From: Treponema sp.
Lineage (GTDB): Bacteria; Spirochaetota; Spirochaetia; Treponematales; Breznakiellaceae
Direction: 5' to 3'
DNA length: 16,863 nucleotides
NCBI GenBank assembly: GCA_031261385.1
Contig: JAISJS010000036.1
Span: forward strand, 1-16,863
Positions 6,395 through 14,811 of the stretch are shown one piece after another. Both the position numbers and the translations under genes were made by a program. Under the pieces are notes generated by a model. The model saw only the letters and a program-made list of their open reading frames with translations, was not told the DNA's origin and searched no databases. Position 1 is the stretch's first letter; every line of letters starts with the position of its first letter.

Positions 6395-9112
6395 ATGGCG
6401 CGTAAAAAGAAAAAGAAACCCTGGATTATTGCACTGATAATTTTTCTTGTTATATTTGTTGTACTCCCGCTGATTTTCATTATTTCATCCCTTTTTGGGC
6501 GCATAAGCCCCGGAAGTGTCATTCCCGATTCCTATTCGCTGTACATGCGGGTGCCCAATCCGGCGCATCTTGCCGGCGAGGCCCTGGGCCACGAATCGCT
6601 TCCCGAAATTTTAAGTAATCCCGTTTTTGCCGCTGCCCTGCCTGCAATAAAGGGCCTTGAAGAAAGCGGCCTCCTCCAAAAAAAGTGGTTCCGTTTTATT
6701 GCCGCTGGCGCGCTGGAAGGGGCGCTCCTCCCCGGTGAAAAAATTCCGCCCGGTGCGCCGCAGTTTCTGGCGGCCTGGGACTCCCGGTTTCTCTCACCGC
6801 TGCTGCGCTTTCTCCCTGCCCTTGCCGGGCGTGTAACCGTGCCGGGTCTGTATTATGTTCAGGCAGGAAAAAATTCCCGCTTTGAATACCGGAACGCAGG
6901 CGAGCCGCTGTTCTTTGGCCCGTATCACAATCTGCTTATTGTTTCCAATAACCCGCAAATTTTTGAATCGGTCATAAACGGTCATTCCCGTGACGGGGAC
7001 GCCAGAGGTTCCGGAGAAAAGCCGGTACAGGCGCTTGAGTATGATGCGGCGCTTCTTTTGGCCCCGGAACTGCTTTCCGAATTTTTTGCCGCGCTGGATT
7101 CAAATAAAGAAACAGCAATCGAAGCGGCCCTGAAAAAATTTGACTTTTCTTCGCCGCTGGCACTTACCCTTTCGGTCGCTTCCCGGCGGCTTGACGTACG
7201 GATTACCGGAAAAGTCCTCTCCCAAAACCCTCCACTCAAGCGGCTTCTGGAACAGGTACCTTCCTCACCCTCTTTGACCGGCCTGCTCCCCGCGGCCGCC
7301 CAATACAGTACGATCCTTTCTGCGGGAACCTTACACGAACTGTATAACACGGCCACGGTATTTTCCGGACCGGAATTGGCGGTCTCGGTAAAAAAAGCAG
7401 ACGCCTCATCCCGCGCCGTTTTGGGCCTCTCCCTGGACGATCTCCTTTTTTCCTGGCCGGGAAAAGAATTTGCCGTCTTCGGTCTTGAGGGCAGGCAAAA
7501 TCCGATCTATGCGATAGAAATTGCCGATGAACAAAAGCGCAGCCAGGCTTTTGAAAAGGCGTTTAAGTCCGCAGCGGTGGAAGAAAACATCCGCCTGAAC
7601 CTCGACGGTATGCGGATCCCCCGTATCGAAGTACCTGCGTTTCTCCATTCGATTCTGGAGTTATGGGGCTTCCGGGTCCCCTCGCCGTATTACACAATCC
7701 ACTCAGGCTATCTTTTTCTCTGCGAATCTGCGGAAACCCTTCAAGCGGCGGTACGCAGTATACAGAAAAATGAGGTTCTGCCGAAAACGGCAATCTGGAA
7801 AGAGCTTTCAAAATCCGGCCCCGCCTCCGCGCGGCGCGATCCGTTTGATTCCGATAACAGTTCCTTCAGTTTATACTATTCCCTGGATCGATCCCTTCCG
7901 TTTTTCCTTAAAGGGAACACCCTTGCCGGCGCCGTCTTCGGCCTGTACCGGCAGGGCCTGCTCCGTCTGAACATTGAAGATGGGGCTGTTTTTGTTTCCC
8001 TTTCGGTGATTCCCGGTTCCGGCAAGGGGCTGGTCCCCATGCCCGGTTACCCGCTGGCCTCAGGCGGAGCGCTGGGAAACAAGGTCTACGGGGCGGTATA
8101 TGCCAAGGCGCCGGCAAACAGGATATTTATCACCAGGGATAACTCCGCAATCTCCATCAATCCGCAGGATAACAGCTTCCGGGAATTTGAAGTGGGGAGC
8201 CCCCTTTGGATCATCCCCGCGGAGCCCGCCCCCAAGTCCCCCGATGAGGGCGCTGCCTGGGTGGTCAGCGTTCAGGGCAGGGTGACGCTGGTAAACGGAA
8301 ACATGGAAAGCATGCGGGGTTTCCCCCTTATTACGGGCCTGCGGCTCTCCTCTCCTCCTGCAGCCTGGGGAGGAAAACTCTACCTCTGTGATGAAGACGG
8401 AAAGGTCTATGTGATAAGCCTCCGCGGTGAAACCGTATCCTGGGAAACCGAATTTCCCGCCGCCCTCCGTTCTCCGCCTTCATTTTTGGATATCCCCAAA
8501 TCGCGCTCAGGCGCCGGCGGAAGGTGGGCGGCAGTGTATCCAAAAAGTTTCCTGGGCGAGATCTGGCTCCTTGATGCCGATGGCAGGCCCCTTCCCGGTT
8601 GGCCGGCGCCGGTTTCGGGAATTGCCTTTGGATCTCCGCTGATTTTTACGCATAACGACAGGGTCCTTACCGCCTTTGTTACCCAGGCCGGCGTTCTTTC
8701 TGTCCATGATCAAAGCGCCGCTCCCCTCCCCCCGTTTCCTCTGGAAATTGAAGGGGTTTTCTATGTGCAGCCGGTCTTTGACGGCAGCTCCCTGTGGCTC
8801 ATTTCCGCCGGAGGGGACCTGTACCAGGTAAGCCTTGACGGGACCGTTTTGAGCCAGAACATTCCCAATTTTTCCGCACGGGAAGACGGGTACCTTACCG
8901 CCTTTGATGTCGACGGCGACAAGATCCCGGAAATATTTTTCTCCGGCGAAGGAAACACCTTCTACGGCTATACCGGGAATTTCCATTCTCTGGAAGGCTT
9001 CCCCCTGCCGGTTTGGGGCCGGCCTTCCCTTGCCGATTTAAACGGCGACGGCAAAATCGAAATCGTCGGCGCCGGACTTGACAATCAACTATACCGCTGG
9101 CAATTCAGATAG
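6395..9112 (+). CDS. Membrane-anchored protein with C-terminal PQQ/FG-GAP-like beta-propeller; function unknown
   Basis: 905 residues. A basic N-terminus (ARKKKKKPW) and one hydrophobic segment (~10-33) make a signal anchor, so the bulk should be outside the cytoplasmic membrane. Residues ~45-540 form a large domain resembling, by eye only, DUF3352-type proteins. From ~545 the sequence has repeated beta-propeller blades with PGYPL, MRGFPL, LPGWPAP and LEGFPLPVWG turns, and two Ca-binding-type loops near the end (DVDGDKIPEI and DLNGDGKIEI), as in PQQ-like and FG-GAP/VCBS repeats. The last blade ends at the terminus (YRWQF). It starts 57 nt after mutL without a clear ribosome site, and a lipoprotein gene follows immediately. 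I do not recognise a named gene; a role in envelope assembly or binding is a guess. Confidence 0.75.
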   Translation: MARKKKKKPWIIALIIFLVIFVVLPLIFIISSLFGRISPGSVIPDSYSLYMRVPNPAHLAGEALGHESLPEILSNPVFAAALPAIKGLEESGLLQKKWFRFIAAGALEGALLPGEKIPPGAPQFLAAWDSRFLSPLLRFLPALAGRVTVPGLYYVQAGKNSRFEYRNAGEPLFFGPYHNLLIVSNNPQIFESVINGHSRDGDARGSGEKPVQALEYDAALLLAPELLSEFFAALDSNKETAIEAALKKFDFSSPLALTLSVASRRLDVRITGKVLSQNPPLKRLLEQVPSSPSLTGLLPAAAQYSTILSAGTLHELYNTATVFSGPELAVSVKKADASSRAVLGLSLDDLLFSWPGKEFAVFGLEGRQNPIYAIEIADEQKRSQAFEKAFKSAAVEENIRLNLDGMRIPRIEVPAFLHSILELWGFRVPSPYYTIHSGYLFLCESAETLQAAVRSIQKNEVLPKTAIWKELSKSGPASARRDPFDSDNSSFSLYYSLDRSLPFFLKGNTLAGAVFGLYRQGLLRLNIEDGAVFVSLSVIPGSGKGLVPMPGYPLASGGALGNKVYGAVYAKAPANRIFITRDNSAISINPQDNSFREFEVGSPLWIIPAEPAPKSPDEGAAWVVSVQGRVTLVNGNMESMRGFPLITGLRLSSPPAAWGGKLYLCDEDGKVYVISLRGETVSWETEFPAALRSPPSFLDIPKSRSGAGGRWAAVYPKSFLGEIWLLDADGRPLPGWPAPVSGIAFGSPLIFTHNDRVLTAFVTQAGVLSVHDQSAAPLPPFPLEIEGVFYVQPVFDGSSLWLISAGGDLYQVSLDGTVLSQNIPNFSAREDGYLTAFDVDGDKIPEIFFSGEGNTFYGYTGNFHSLEGFPLPVWGRPSLADLNGDGKIEIVGAGLDNQLYRWQFR

Positions 9113-9132
9113 GGGTGGAGGAATTTTTACCG

Positions 9133-10257
9133 ATGAAAAAAATTAACGGAGCAGGCATCGCATTTATTGTTATCGGCCTCCTTGTTTCCTGTCAGTCCCT
9201 CGGGAAGGATCTTTTTATCAACACCTCTGAGGGGAAACGGCGGGCAAACCTTGCCGAACTGGAACGGGCCGTTGTTGCCCTGGACAATCCCGAATCACCT
9301 TCCGATATCCGCCAAAATATTGCCGCAGCGCGGAAAACAATAACAGAAATGGAAAAGGAATCCGCCGCCGATACGGAATATACCGCAGCGCTTGCAGCCT
9401 TTTCGGGAAGGCTCTCTCTGCTGGAAGGAAAAAGCAGCGATGCGCTCAGGGATTTGCGGCGCGCTCATTCCCTCTCACCGGGAAACATACAGGAACGAAT
9501 TCTTGCAATACGGCTTGAACGGGATACGCAGAAGCGGCTTGAGATTATCGACCGGGAACTGAAACTTGAAGGGCCGGCGGCAAATAACACCGGCGCCGCC
9601 CTGCTGCAGATTGAACGGGGCAGAACGCTGATGGACCTTCTCCGCTTCAGTGAGGCGGCAGGGGCCTTTGACACCGCCTTTGCCGGAGACCTGGACAGCA
9701 TTTACCGGGAAACCTACCGCGTGTACCGGGAGAAAGCCTGGGAACTGCGGGATACCGGATCAGGAACAGATACCATCGATATCATGACAAAGCCGGATAT
9801 CACCTGGAAAGATTTTATCACCCTTGCGAAAAAAGAAACGCAGGTTTTGCGTTTTATCACCGCAGGCCGGGATATGAGCGAGGCGGAAATTTTCAGAAAC
9901 CTCCAGGATCGATCGTTTATCCCCTATACCCAGGACGCCGCGCTCAGCGAATGGCCTGCCGCCGGACCGGATATGAATGAAAAAGTAACACGGGCCGGGG
10001 CGGCATGGCTTCTCTGGCGCCTTTACGCGGAAAACCGCGCAGACCGGGGCCTGCTTTCGCGGTATTCCGCCCGCTATGCAAGCCGCCCGAACCAGCGCAG
10101 CCCCATCGCCGATATACACGTACTGTCGCCGTTTTTTGATTCCATCCTCGGCTGCGTGGAATCAGAATTTATGTCACTCCCCGACGGAAAAAATTTCAAT
10201 CCCGGCGAACTCGTCCGCCCCGCAGAAATCCTTGCGGGAATAAAAAAAATAAACTAA
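9133..10257 (+). CDS. Lipoprotein with TPR-like region and C-terminal SLH-like modules
   Basis: The ATG at 9133 is preferred over the upstream in-frame GTG at 9115 because GGAGG (9117-9121) lies 11 nt before it and the product then begins with a clean lipoprotein signal: MKKINGAG, hydrophobic core, and LLVSC with Cys at residue ~19. 374 residues. The middle (~30-210) is helical and resembles tetratricopeptide repeats (EYTAALAAFSGRLSLLEGKS, then SDALRDLRRAHSLSPGN). The C-terminal ~110 residues contain two stretches like S-layer homology modules: NEKVTRAGAAWLLWRL, and IADIHVLSPFFDSIL with FNPGELVRPAEIL. It probably sits lipid-anchored in the periplasm and may bind the cell wall. The gene follows the propeller protein by 20 nt, so the two likely work together. 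Convergent with htrA. Confidence 0.75.
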   Translation: MKKINGAGIAFIVIGLLVSCQSLGKDLFINTSEGKRRANLAELERAVVALDNPESPSDIRQNIAAARKTITEMEKESAADTEYTAALAAFSGRLSLLEGKSSDALRDLRRAHSLSPGNIQERILAIRLERDTQKRLEIIDRELKLEGPAANNTGAALLQIERGRTLMDLLRFSEAAGAFDTAFAGDLDSIYRETYRVYREKAWELRDTGSGTDTIDIMTKPDITWKDFITLAKKETQVLRFITAGRDMSEAEIFRNLQDRSFIPYTQDAALSEWPAAGPDMNEKVTRAGAAWLLWRLYAENRADRGLLSRYSARYASRPNQRSPIADIHVLSPFFDSILGCVESEFMSLPDGKNFNPGELVRPAEILAGIKKIN

Positions 10258-10386
10258 AACACAGAAAGCCCAAGAGGAAGAGAAACCACGGAGGACACAG
10301 AGGAGTAAAAGAATTTTGGATTCTTTCTCTGCGTTCTCCGCGAAATCTCTGCGCCCTCTGCGGTTAATCTTTGATTTCTCTTTATT
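10258..10386. repeat. Imperfect inverted repeat between convergent genes (possible bidirectional terminator)
   Basis: The left arm at 10284-10305 (AACCACGGAGGACACAGAGG) is the imperfect reverse complement of two repeated blocks in 10327-10365 (CTCTGCGTTCTCCGCG and CTCTGCGCCCTCTGCGGTT). T-rich tracts follow on either side. It lies exactly between the stops of the lipoprotein gene and htrA, so RNA from either strand could form a hairpin. No gene is seen here. Confidence 0.6.
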
Positions 10387-11904
10387 TTACCTCTTAAACT
10401 TTAGCGTATCCAGGTTTGAGTCGCCCCGGGTAAAGGAGAACCACAGTTCCTTGTCGGCCTTTTCCCGGAGCAGTTTGTAGAACGAGGCCAGGTCACGGAC
10501 ATCTTCTCCGTTCAGGCCGGTGATCCGATCCCCCTGTTTAAGGCCGATGATATCCGCAGGGGTATTTTCGATAACCTGGCCCACATACAGGCCCCTGGCA
10601 TTTTTATCCAGCTTGAGGCTCTCCCGCATTTCATCACTCAGGGTAACCACATACAGACCGGGCCACAGTTTTTTATTGTCGGCGGCAACCTGATCGGTGC
10701 GCTCCTCAATGCGGACCGAAATATCCATTGACGCGCCGCTGCGGATAACGGTAAAGACAGCGCGGTCGCCGGGTTTAAGATCCGAGACCATCATGGTGAG
10801 CTGGTTCATTCCCCGCGCCTCTTTACCGTCAACATGGGTAATATAGTCCCCGGGCCGTATGCCGCCCTTATCCGCAGGAGAACCGAGGAAAACCTGTGAA
10901 GCAAACGCACCCCGTTTCCCTTCAACGCCAAGGTCCTTCGCCGTTTCCCGTGCAGGATCGTTCAGCGAAACCCCAAGCCAGCCTGAACTTACCGCCCCGG
11001 AATTGATTAACTGATCCACGGTCCGTTTGGCGTTGTTGATGGGAATAGCAAACCCAAGCCCCACCGAACCGCCCCCGGAAACATTGCTGGCTATCCAGGT
11101 ATTGATCCCGATTACCTCTCCCCGGATATTCACCAGGGGGCCCCCGGAATTACCCTGATTGATAGGCGCGTCGGTCTGAATAAAGTCATTGATATTCCCG
11201 CCGGGTCCCCCGGTCCTTCCAAGGGCGCTGACTATGCCCATCGTAACCGAGAATGAAAACTGCTCGCCAAGGGGATTTCCCATGGCAATGGCCCAATCGC
11301 CGACGCGCACCGCATCGGAATCCCCAAGCACCGCAAGGGGAAGGGGATCGGATGTTTTGATGGAAACCATTGCCAGATCCTTCCGGTCATCCTTTCCGAC
11401 AAGTTCCGCAGGGTACTCCTTGCCGTCCCGGGTAGCGGCGATGATCTTATCCGCATCCTGCACTACATGGTTATTGGTTAAAATATAGTAGGTTCCGTTA
11501 TTGTGCCTGACAATGATCCCGGAACCAAGCCCCTGGGACCGGTATTCCTGCTCCTGCCCGCCCCGGTTATCCGGCCTTCCTTCCCGCGGTCCAAAGAAAA
11601 ACTCCCAGGGAATACCGTTGAAATTGGGGATCGTCTGCTTTCTGATGGAAGTGGTTTTAAGCTCCACCACCGAAGGCAGTACCTTGTCGGCCACGGACCG
11701 GAAGGCAGTTTGCAGCCCCTCTGCCACGGCAAGGGCATCCTCGCTGATAATGACGGGGTTTTCCTGCGCCCGGGCAGTCTTCTTTGCCTGGGGCGTGGAA
11801 CAGGAAAAGGACAGAAATGCCAGGGAAAACCCGAAAATAATCCCGATAAGCACAAGATTAAAAACAAGCAAATTTTTTGATGACAATTTTTGGAAAACCT
11901 TCAT
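10387..11904 (-). CDS. HtrA/DegP-family periplasmic serine protease (Do)
   Basis: 505 residues. These trypsin-fold proteases/chaperones remove misfolded envelope proteins. An N-terminal hydrophobic segment (~11-33) precedes FSCSTP, so the protein is either membrane anchored or, under the loose spirochaete rule, a lipoprotein at Cys35. The triad is complete: H146 in TNNHVV, D176 in RKDLAMV, S253 in GNSGGPL. A first PDZ domain (~305-400, GWLGVSLNDP ... GSPADKGGIRPGD) and a second (~415-500, GLYVGQVIENTPADIIGLKQGD) follow. The Gln/Gly-rich loop before the catalytic His is typical. An AGGAG about 10 nt before the ATG and a possible promoter at 11933-11959 suggest its own transcript. A degP/htrA label is reasonable, but the exact paralogue cannot be fixed. 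Confidence 0.95.
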   Translation of the reverse strand: MKVFQKLSSKNLLVFNLVLIGIIFGFSLAFLSFSCSTPQAKKTARAQENPVIISEDALAVAEGLQTAFRSVADKVLPSVVELKTTSIRKQTIPNFNGIPWEFFFGPREGRPDNRGGQEQEYRSQGLGSGIIVRHNNGTYYILTNNHVVQDADKIIAATRDGKEYPAELVGKDDRKDLAMVSIKTSDPLPLAVLGDSDAVRVGDWAIAMGNPLGEQFSFSVTMGIVSALGRTGGPGGNINDFIQTDAPINQGNSGGPLVNIRGEVIGINTWIASNVSGGGSVGLGFAIPINNAKRTVDQLINSGAVSSGWLGVSLNDPARETAKDLGVEGKRGAFASQVFLGSPADKGGIRPGDYITHVDGKEARGMNQLTMMVSDLKPGDRAVFTVIRSGASMDISVRIEERTDQVAADNKKLWPGLYVVTLSDEMRESLKLDKNARGLYVGQVIENTPADIIGLKQGDRITGLNGEDVRDLASFYKLLREKADKELWFSFTRGDSNLDTLKFKR

Positions 11905-11932
11905 AAATGCGCGCTCCTGATAATAATAATGT

Positions 11933-11959
11933 AGTATATTAATAGAAATTCAGAATCAA
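11933..11959 (-). promoter_or_regulatory. Possible sigma70-type promoter for the htrA-like protease
   Basis: Reading the minus strand, TTGATT (11959-11954) and TATACT (11938-11933) are 15 bp apart, slightly short for sigma70. Transcription would start about 20 nt before the AGGAG ribosome site of the protease gene. No experimental support. Confidence 0.4.
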
Positions 11960-11998
11960 CTAAATAGTTACATCGAAAGCTATGCTTCCGTGGAATCT

Positions 11999-12763
11999 TT
12001 ATGATTCCAAAGAATCGGTGAGAATTTCCGTATGATCCCGGAAAATCGCTATGGTATGCTCCCAATGGGCAGACCAGGCGTCATCGGCAGTAACCACCGT
12101 CCAGCCGTCCTCCAGGATCTCCACGTCGCCTGACCCGATATTCACCATCGGTTCTATGGCGATTACCATTCCCCCCATCATGCGGGGATTTCCCCCGTGG
12201 GGAACGTTGGGCACCTGGGGGTCCTCATGGACATCCAGCCCCACCCCATGACCGCAAAACTGGTGTACCACCCCATAGCCTTTTAACAGAGCATGGCCCT
12301 GCACCGCGCGGGCTATCTGCAGCAACCGTTCCCCGGCCTTTGCAGCCTCAATCCCTTTGTACAGACATTCCCGGGTGGTCACATTCAGGGTATGAACGGC
12401 AGGGCTTACCTTCCCCACCTCAACACTCACCGCCTGGTCGCTGATAAAGCCCCCCAGATTAATGCCGCAGTCCAGAGAAACCAGATCCCCCTCCCTGATG
12501 CGCCGTTTTGAGGGAATACCGTGTATCACCTCATTGTTGATGGAAATGCAGATCCCCGCGGGAAAGGGGTTGTTTTTCGGCCCATAGCCTAAAAAAGCGG
12601 GCTTTCCCCCTGCCCGTTTTATCCAGTTTTGGACCCACTTGTCAATCTCCAGGGTCTCCACCCCGCTCTTTACCAGCGGAATGAGCTCCCGGTACATGAC
12701 CCCAAGCATTTTACAGGACGTCCGTATCCCTTCAATCTGCTTCTCATTTTTTAACCGTATCAT
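11999..12763 (-). CDS. map: Methionine aminopeptidase, type I
   Basis: 254 residues, the usual size of bacterial type I enzymes. It removes the N-terminal Met from nascent proteins in the cytoplasm. All five metal ligands are visible and at nearly the same numbering as in E. coli: D98 (SLDCGI), D109 (FISDQA), H172 (CGHGVG), E204 (AIEPMV) and E235 (WEHTIA). The substrate-contact H81 (VIHGIPS) is also present. The start MIRLKNEKQIEGIR is typical, and a GGGAG lies 5-6 nt upstream. The J-domain protein gene stops 11 nt upstream, which makes map the last gene of a leftward operon. Confidence 0.97.
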   Translation of the reverse strand: MIRLKNEKQIEGIRTSCKMLGVMYRELIPLVKSGVETLEIDKWVQNWIKRAGGKPAFLGYGPKNNPFPAGICISINNEVIHGIPSKRRIREGDLVSLDCGINLGGFISDQAVSVEVGKVSPAVHTLNVTTRECLYKGIEAAKAGERLLQIARAVQGHALLKGYGVVHQFCGHGVGLDVHEDPQVPNVPHGGNPRMMGGMVIAIEPMVNIGSGDVEILEDGWTVVTADDAWSAHWEHTIAIFRDHTEILTDSLES

Positions 12764-12774
12764 ACTACTCCCAT

Positions 12775-13551
12775 TTAAACATTCAGTGCCCGGCGGATGC
12801 GGGCCGTAGTGGGTAGCGCCGGGTCCCGCTTGAGTGCTTCCCGGATGATAGCCTTCGCAGCGTCTGCGTTTCCCAGCGCAAGCAGGGTTTCGGCAAGGGA
12901 CCGCATCCAGCGGGCCTCGTCATGGGATGGAAAGCCCAGACCCAAAAGGGTCTCCATGCAGTCCGCCCAGGTTTCATCATCCACCTGTGAACGGAGCCGG
13001 AACCGCACCAGTTCCTTTAAGTAGATTTCGATATCCTCGGTAAACTTGAGGAAATACGGCTGCCGCCGTTCCTCCTGCAAAAGACGCACCAAAAGCCGGT
13101 ACGCCTCATAACAGTGCTGCTTTTTGTCCAGCTCCTCGGCAAGGATGTACAGGCAGTCAAGCCAATCCTCCCGGTCAAGGTAGTTTTCCATCGGAAAATG
13201 AATGCCCCCGTTTTTCCGCCATATTTTGATGGACTCATCTTCTTCCAGATGGAGCAGTTCAAAAAACACCAGCTTCGCCTGGCTTGCAGGATCATCCCCC
13301 TGCTCGCGGAGCCATGTCCGGTAATCAAAATCGACTTTTTTTATAAAGCGATTGTAGGCCCGGTCATACTCGTACCGGCGATCCTCGTCGGAAAGCGCCT
13401 CATACGCCGTAAGGAGCTTCCGCATCGCATCTTCGGCAGCTTTCCCCGCAATGTCCGGGTGAAGGCGCTTTGCCTTTTCACGGAACGCCCGCTTAATGTC
13501 CTTTGGACTTGCAGATTGGGATATGCCGAGCAGACTGTAATAATTTTCCAT
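12775..13551 (-). CDS. J-domain (DnaJ-like, type III) protein
   Basis: 258 residues. An N-terminal J domain (~2-66: YYSLLGISQSASPKDIKRAF, HPD at 32-34, YEALSDEDRRYEYDR) should stimulate an Hsp70 ATPase. There is no Gly/Phe linker or Cys-rich zinc domain, so it is not the general DnaJ. The rest (~70-258) is helical, and its last ~50 residues (SLAETLLALGNADAAKAIIREAL) look like a TPR-type repeat that could bind a client. The ATG at 13551 lies 12 nt after the stop of the flavodoxin-like gene and has only a weak ribosome site, so expression may depend on coupling. Client unknown. Confidence 0.85.
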   Translation of the reverse strand: MENYYSLLGISQSASPKDIKRAFREKAKRLHPDIAGKAAEDAMRKLLTAYEALSDEDRRYEYDRAYNRFIKKVDFDYRTWLREQGDDPASQAKLVFFELLHLEEDESIKIWRKNGGIHFPMENYLDREDWLDCLYILAEELDKKQHCYEAYRLLVRLLQEERRQPYFLKFTEDIEIYLKELVRFRLRSQVDDETWADCMETLLGLGFPSHDEARWMRSLAETLLALGNADAAKAIIREALKRDPALPTTARIRRALNV

Positions 13552-13563
13552 ATGCCGGGAGCG

Positions 13564-13971
13564 CTACGCGCCTATCCGTTTTCCAAGCGCTTCCGCATGG
13601 GGAGGATTTAAAAGAATATCACTCCAGTTTACCAGGAGCCCCTCTTTTTCCATCGCCTTCATCAAATTGGCAAGGGCCCTGCCGGTAAAAAGTCCGTTCT
13701 TTTTTACAAAAGCGGCGCTCTTTTTGCCCACCAGAGAGCTCCCCGCGGCAAGAATTTTCGGCAGGGCCTCGGCAAGCTTTCCGGAAAAAAACGAAAGCGG
13801 CTCCGCGGCGACAACGATATATTCATACCCCGGAAGCCGGAAACCGTCATCGGTCCAGGCGTTGACAACATCCGCCCGGTGCCCCATAGATTCCATCCCT
13901 TTAGCAAGCGAAACAACATAATCCGGCGGAGCGCGCCGCCGGGCAGGGACACTGATAATTGCAATTCTCAT
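13564..13971 (-). CDS. Small flavodoxin-like conserved protein, function unknown
   Basis: 135 residues from the ATG at 13971, chosen because MRIAIISVPARRR makes a typical first beta strand and an AGG lies 6 nt upstream; the longer frame adds an unlikely extension overlapping the gene before it. The alternation of strand and helix (RIAIISV, YEYIVVAAEP, KKSAAFVKK) resembles a flavodoxin-like Rossmann fold. YEYIVVAAEP and the 'GxxxGRALANLMKAMEKEG' stretch are what flavodoxin/NADPH-reductase-like families show. No clear FMN phosphate loop (T/SxTGxT) is visible, so binding of FMN is doubtful. It sits between usp and the J-domain gene, 14 and 12 nt apart, in one probable operon. Confidence 0.65.
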   Translation of the reverse strand: MRIAIISVPARRRAPPDYVVSLAKGMESMGHRADVVNAWTDDGFRLPGYEYIVVAAEPLSFFSGKLAEALPKILAAGSSLVGKKSAAFVKKNGLFTGRALANLMKAMEKEGLLVNWSDILLNPPHAEALGKRIGA

Positions 13972-13985
13972 AAATACCTGGCCTG

Positions 13986-14468
13986 TTATGTCTGTTTGTA
14001 GATTTGATCGATGCCCGGTTCCTTCACCAAAAGCACGGAACATTTCGCATTTACCATGATCTCCCGGTGAGCGTGGGAAATAATATCCCGGGCGCTGCGG
14101 TCCTTTTCCCAGCCCCCCAAAACTATTAAGTCCGCCTTTTTTTCGTCCGCCACGGTTAAAATCTCCGTATAGACCGCCCCCCTGCGTATTTCCCGTTCAA
14201 TTTTGATCCCCTTGGCCCGGGCAAGTTCCTCCACAAAGGAAAGGTAGCGCTCGCCATTGGCCTCAAGACTCTTTTCATACTCCTGGCTCTCTTCCTGAAT
14301 GAAGATCTTGCTCAGCGTAAGCTGGCGTATGGTGGCAGTATCCACCACATACACCGCCGTCAGCCGGCATTTGTAGGTCTTGGCCATGACAATTGCGTAT
14401 TTTGCCGCCAAAATTGATGCATCCGAACCCGTAATAACCACAACGATGTTCGAAATAAGAGCCTTCAT
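13986..14468 (-). CDS. Universal stress protein (UspA-like) family
   Basis: 160 residues from the ATG at 14468; an in-frame TTG nine bases upstream is less likely. The first strand and the helix after it (NIVVVITGSDASILAAKYAI) and the C-terminal DLIVLGGWEKDRSARDII ... VNAKCSVLLVKEP show the Usp alpha/beta fold. The nucleotide loop Gx2Gx9G(S/T) of ATP-binding Usp proteins is not present, so this is probably the non-ATP type. Usp proteins are induced in starvation and stress; the exact role here is not shown by sequence. It heads a leftward four-gene run, with the flavodoxin-like gene 14 nt downstream. No strong ribosome site is seen. Confidence 0.82.
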   Translation of the reverse strand: MKALISNIVVVITGSDASILAAKYAIVMAKTYKCRLTAVYVVDTATIRQLTLSKIFIQEESQEYEKSLEANGERYLSFVEELARAKGIKIEREIRRGAVYTEILTVADEKKADLIVLGGWEKDRSARDIISHAHREIMVNAKCSVLLVKEPGIDQIYKQT

Positions 14469-14571
14469 ATGAACCAATTTACATTATTAATGAGGTTTTA
14501 ACAAGGAGAAAGTTGACAAAATTTGCAAAACGGTCAAAAATACAGTAGTTTTTAATTCGGGAGTGATGTTG

Positions 14572-14811
14572 ATGGATAGGAACCAGGTTATTGCGACATG
14601 GATCAGTTTTATGACCACCGCAGTACGAAACGCCTGCGGCCTTTCCCGCTCTGAATTTGTTCCTATGGCAAAAAAATACAAACTTATCCCCTTTTTGGCC
14701 GCCCACTATGAACTGTTACATTATTACGATAATGACTATGTGGTGGACGATGTACTACGGTTTGTTCAAGAACAGAGCGGTAATGCAAGCGATCTATACA
14801 GAATTAAATGA
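14572..14811 (+). CDS. DUF3791-like small protein
   Basis: 79 residues from the ATG at 14572, preferred over the GTG/ATG at 14563/14566 because GGGAG (14559-14563) is 8 nt upstream. The body LSRSEFVPMAKKYKLIPFLA, then HYELLHYYDNDYVVDDVLRFV, matches the DUF3791 pattern: a helix, a 'y.LH' motif, and 'eyivddi..yv'. DUF3791 genes are often found beside DUF3990, a putative ADP-ribosyltransferase-like family, in small modules; no DUF3990 gene is visible here. A perfect TTGACA (14513-14518) lies upstream, but no -10 at standard spacing is convincing. The gene diverges from usp and overlaps the next gene by 29 nt. Confidence 0.65.
   Translation: MDRNQVIATWISFMTTAVRNACGLSRSEFVPMAKKYKLIPFLAAHYELLHYYDNDYVVDDVLRFVQEQSGNASDLYRIK

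Noticed and set aside
11992..12008. GGAATC-TTTAT-GATTCC hairpin as map terminator
   Set aside because: It overlaps the last map codons and has no T tract.
14513..14546. Promoter TTGACA with TACAGT for the DUF3791 unit
   Set aside because: Spacing of 22 bp is too long for a normal sigma70 promoter; a -10 at 17 bp is not convincing.
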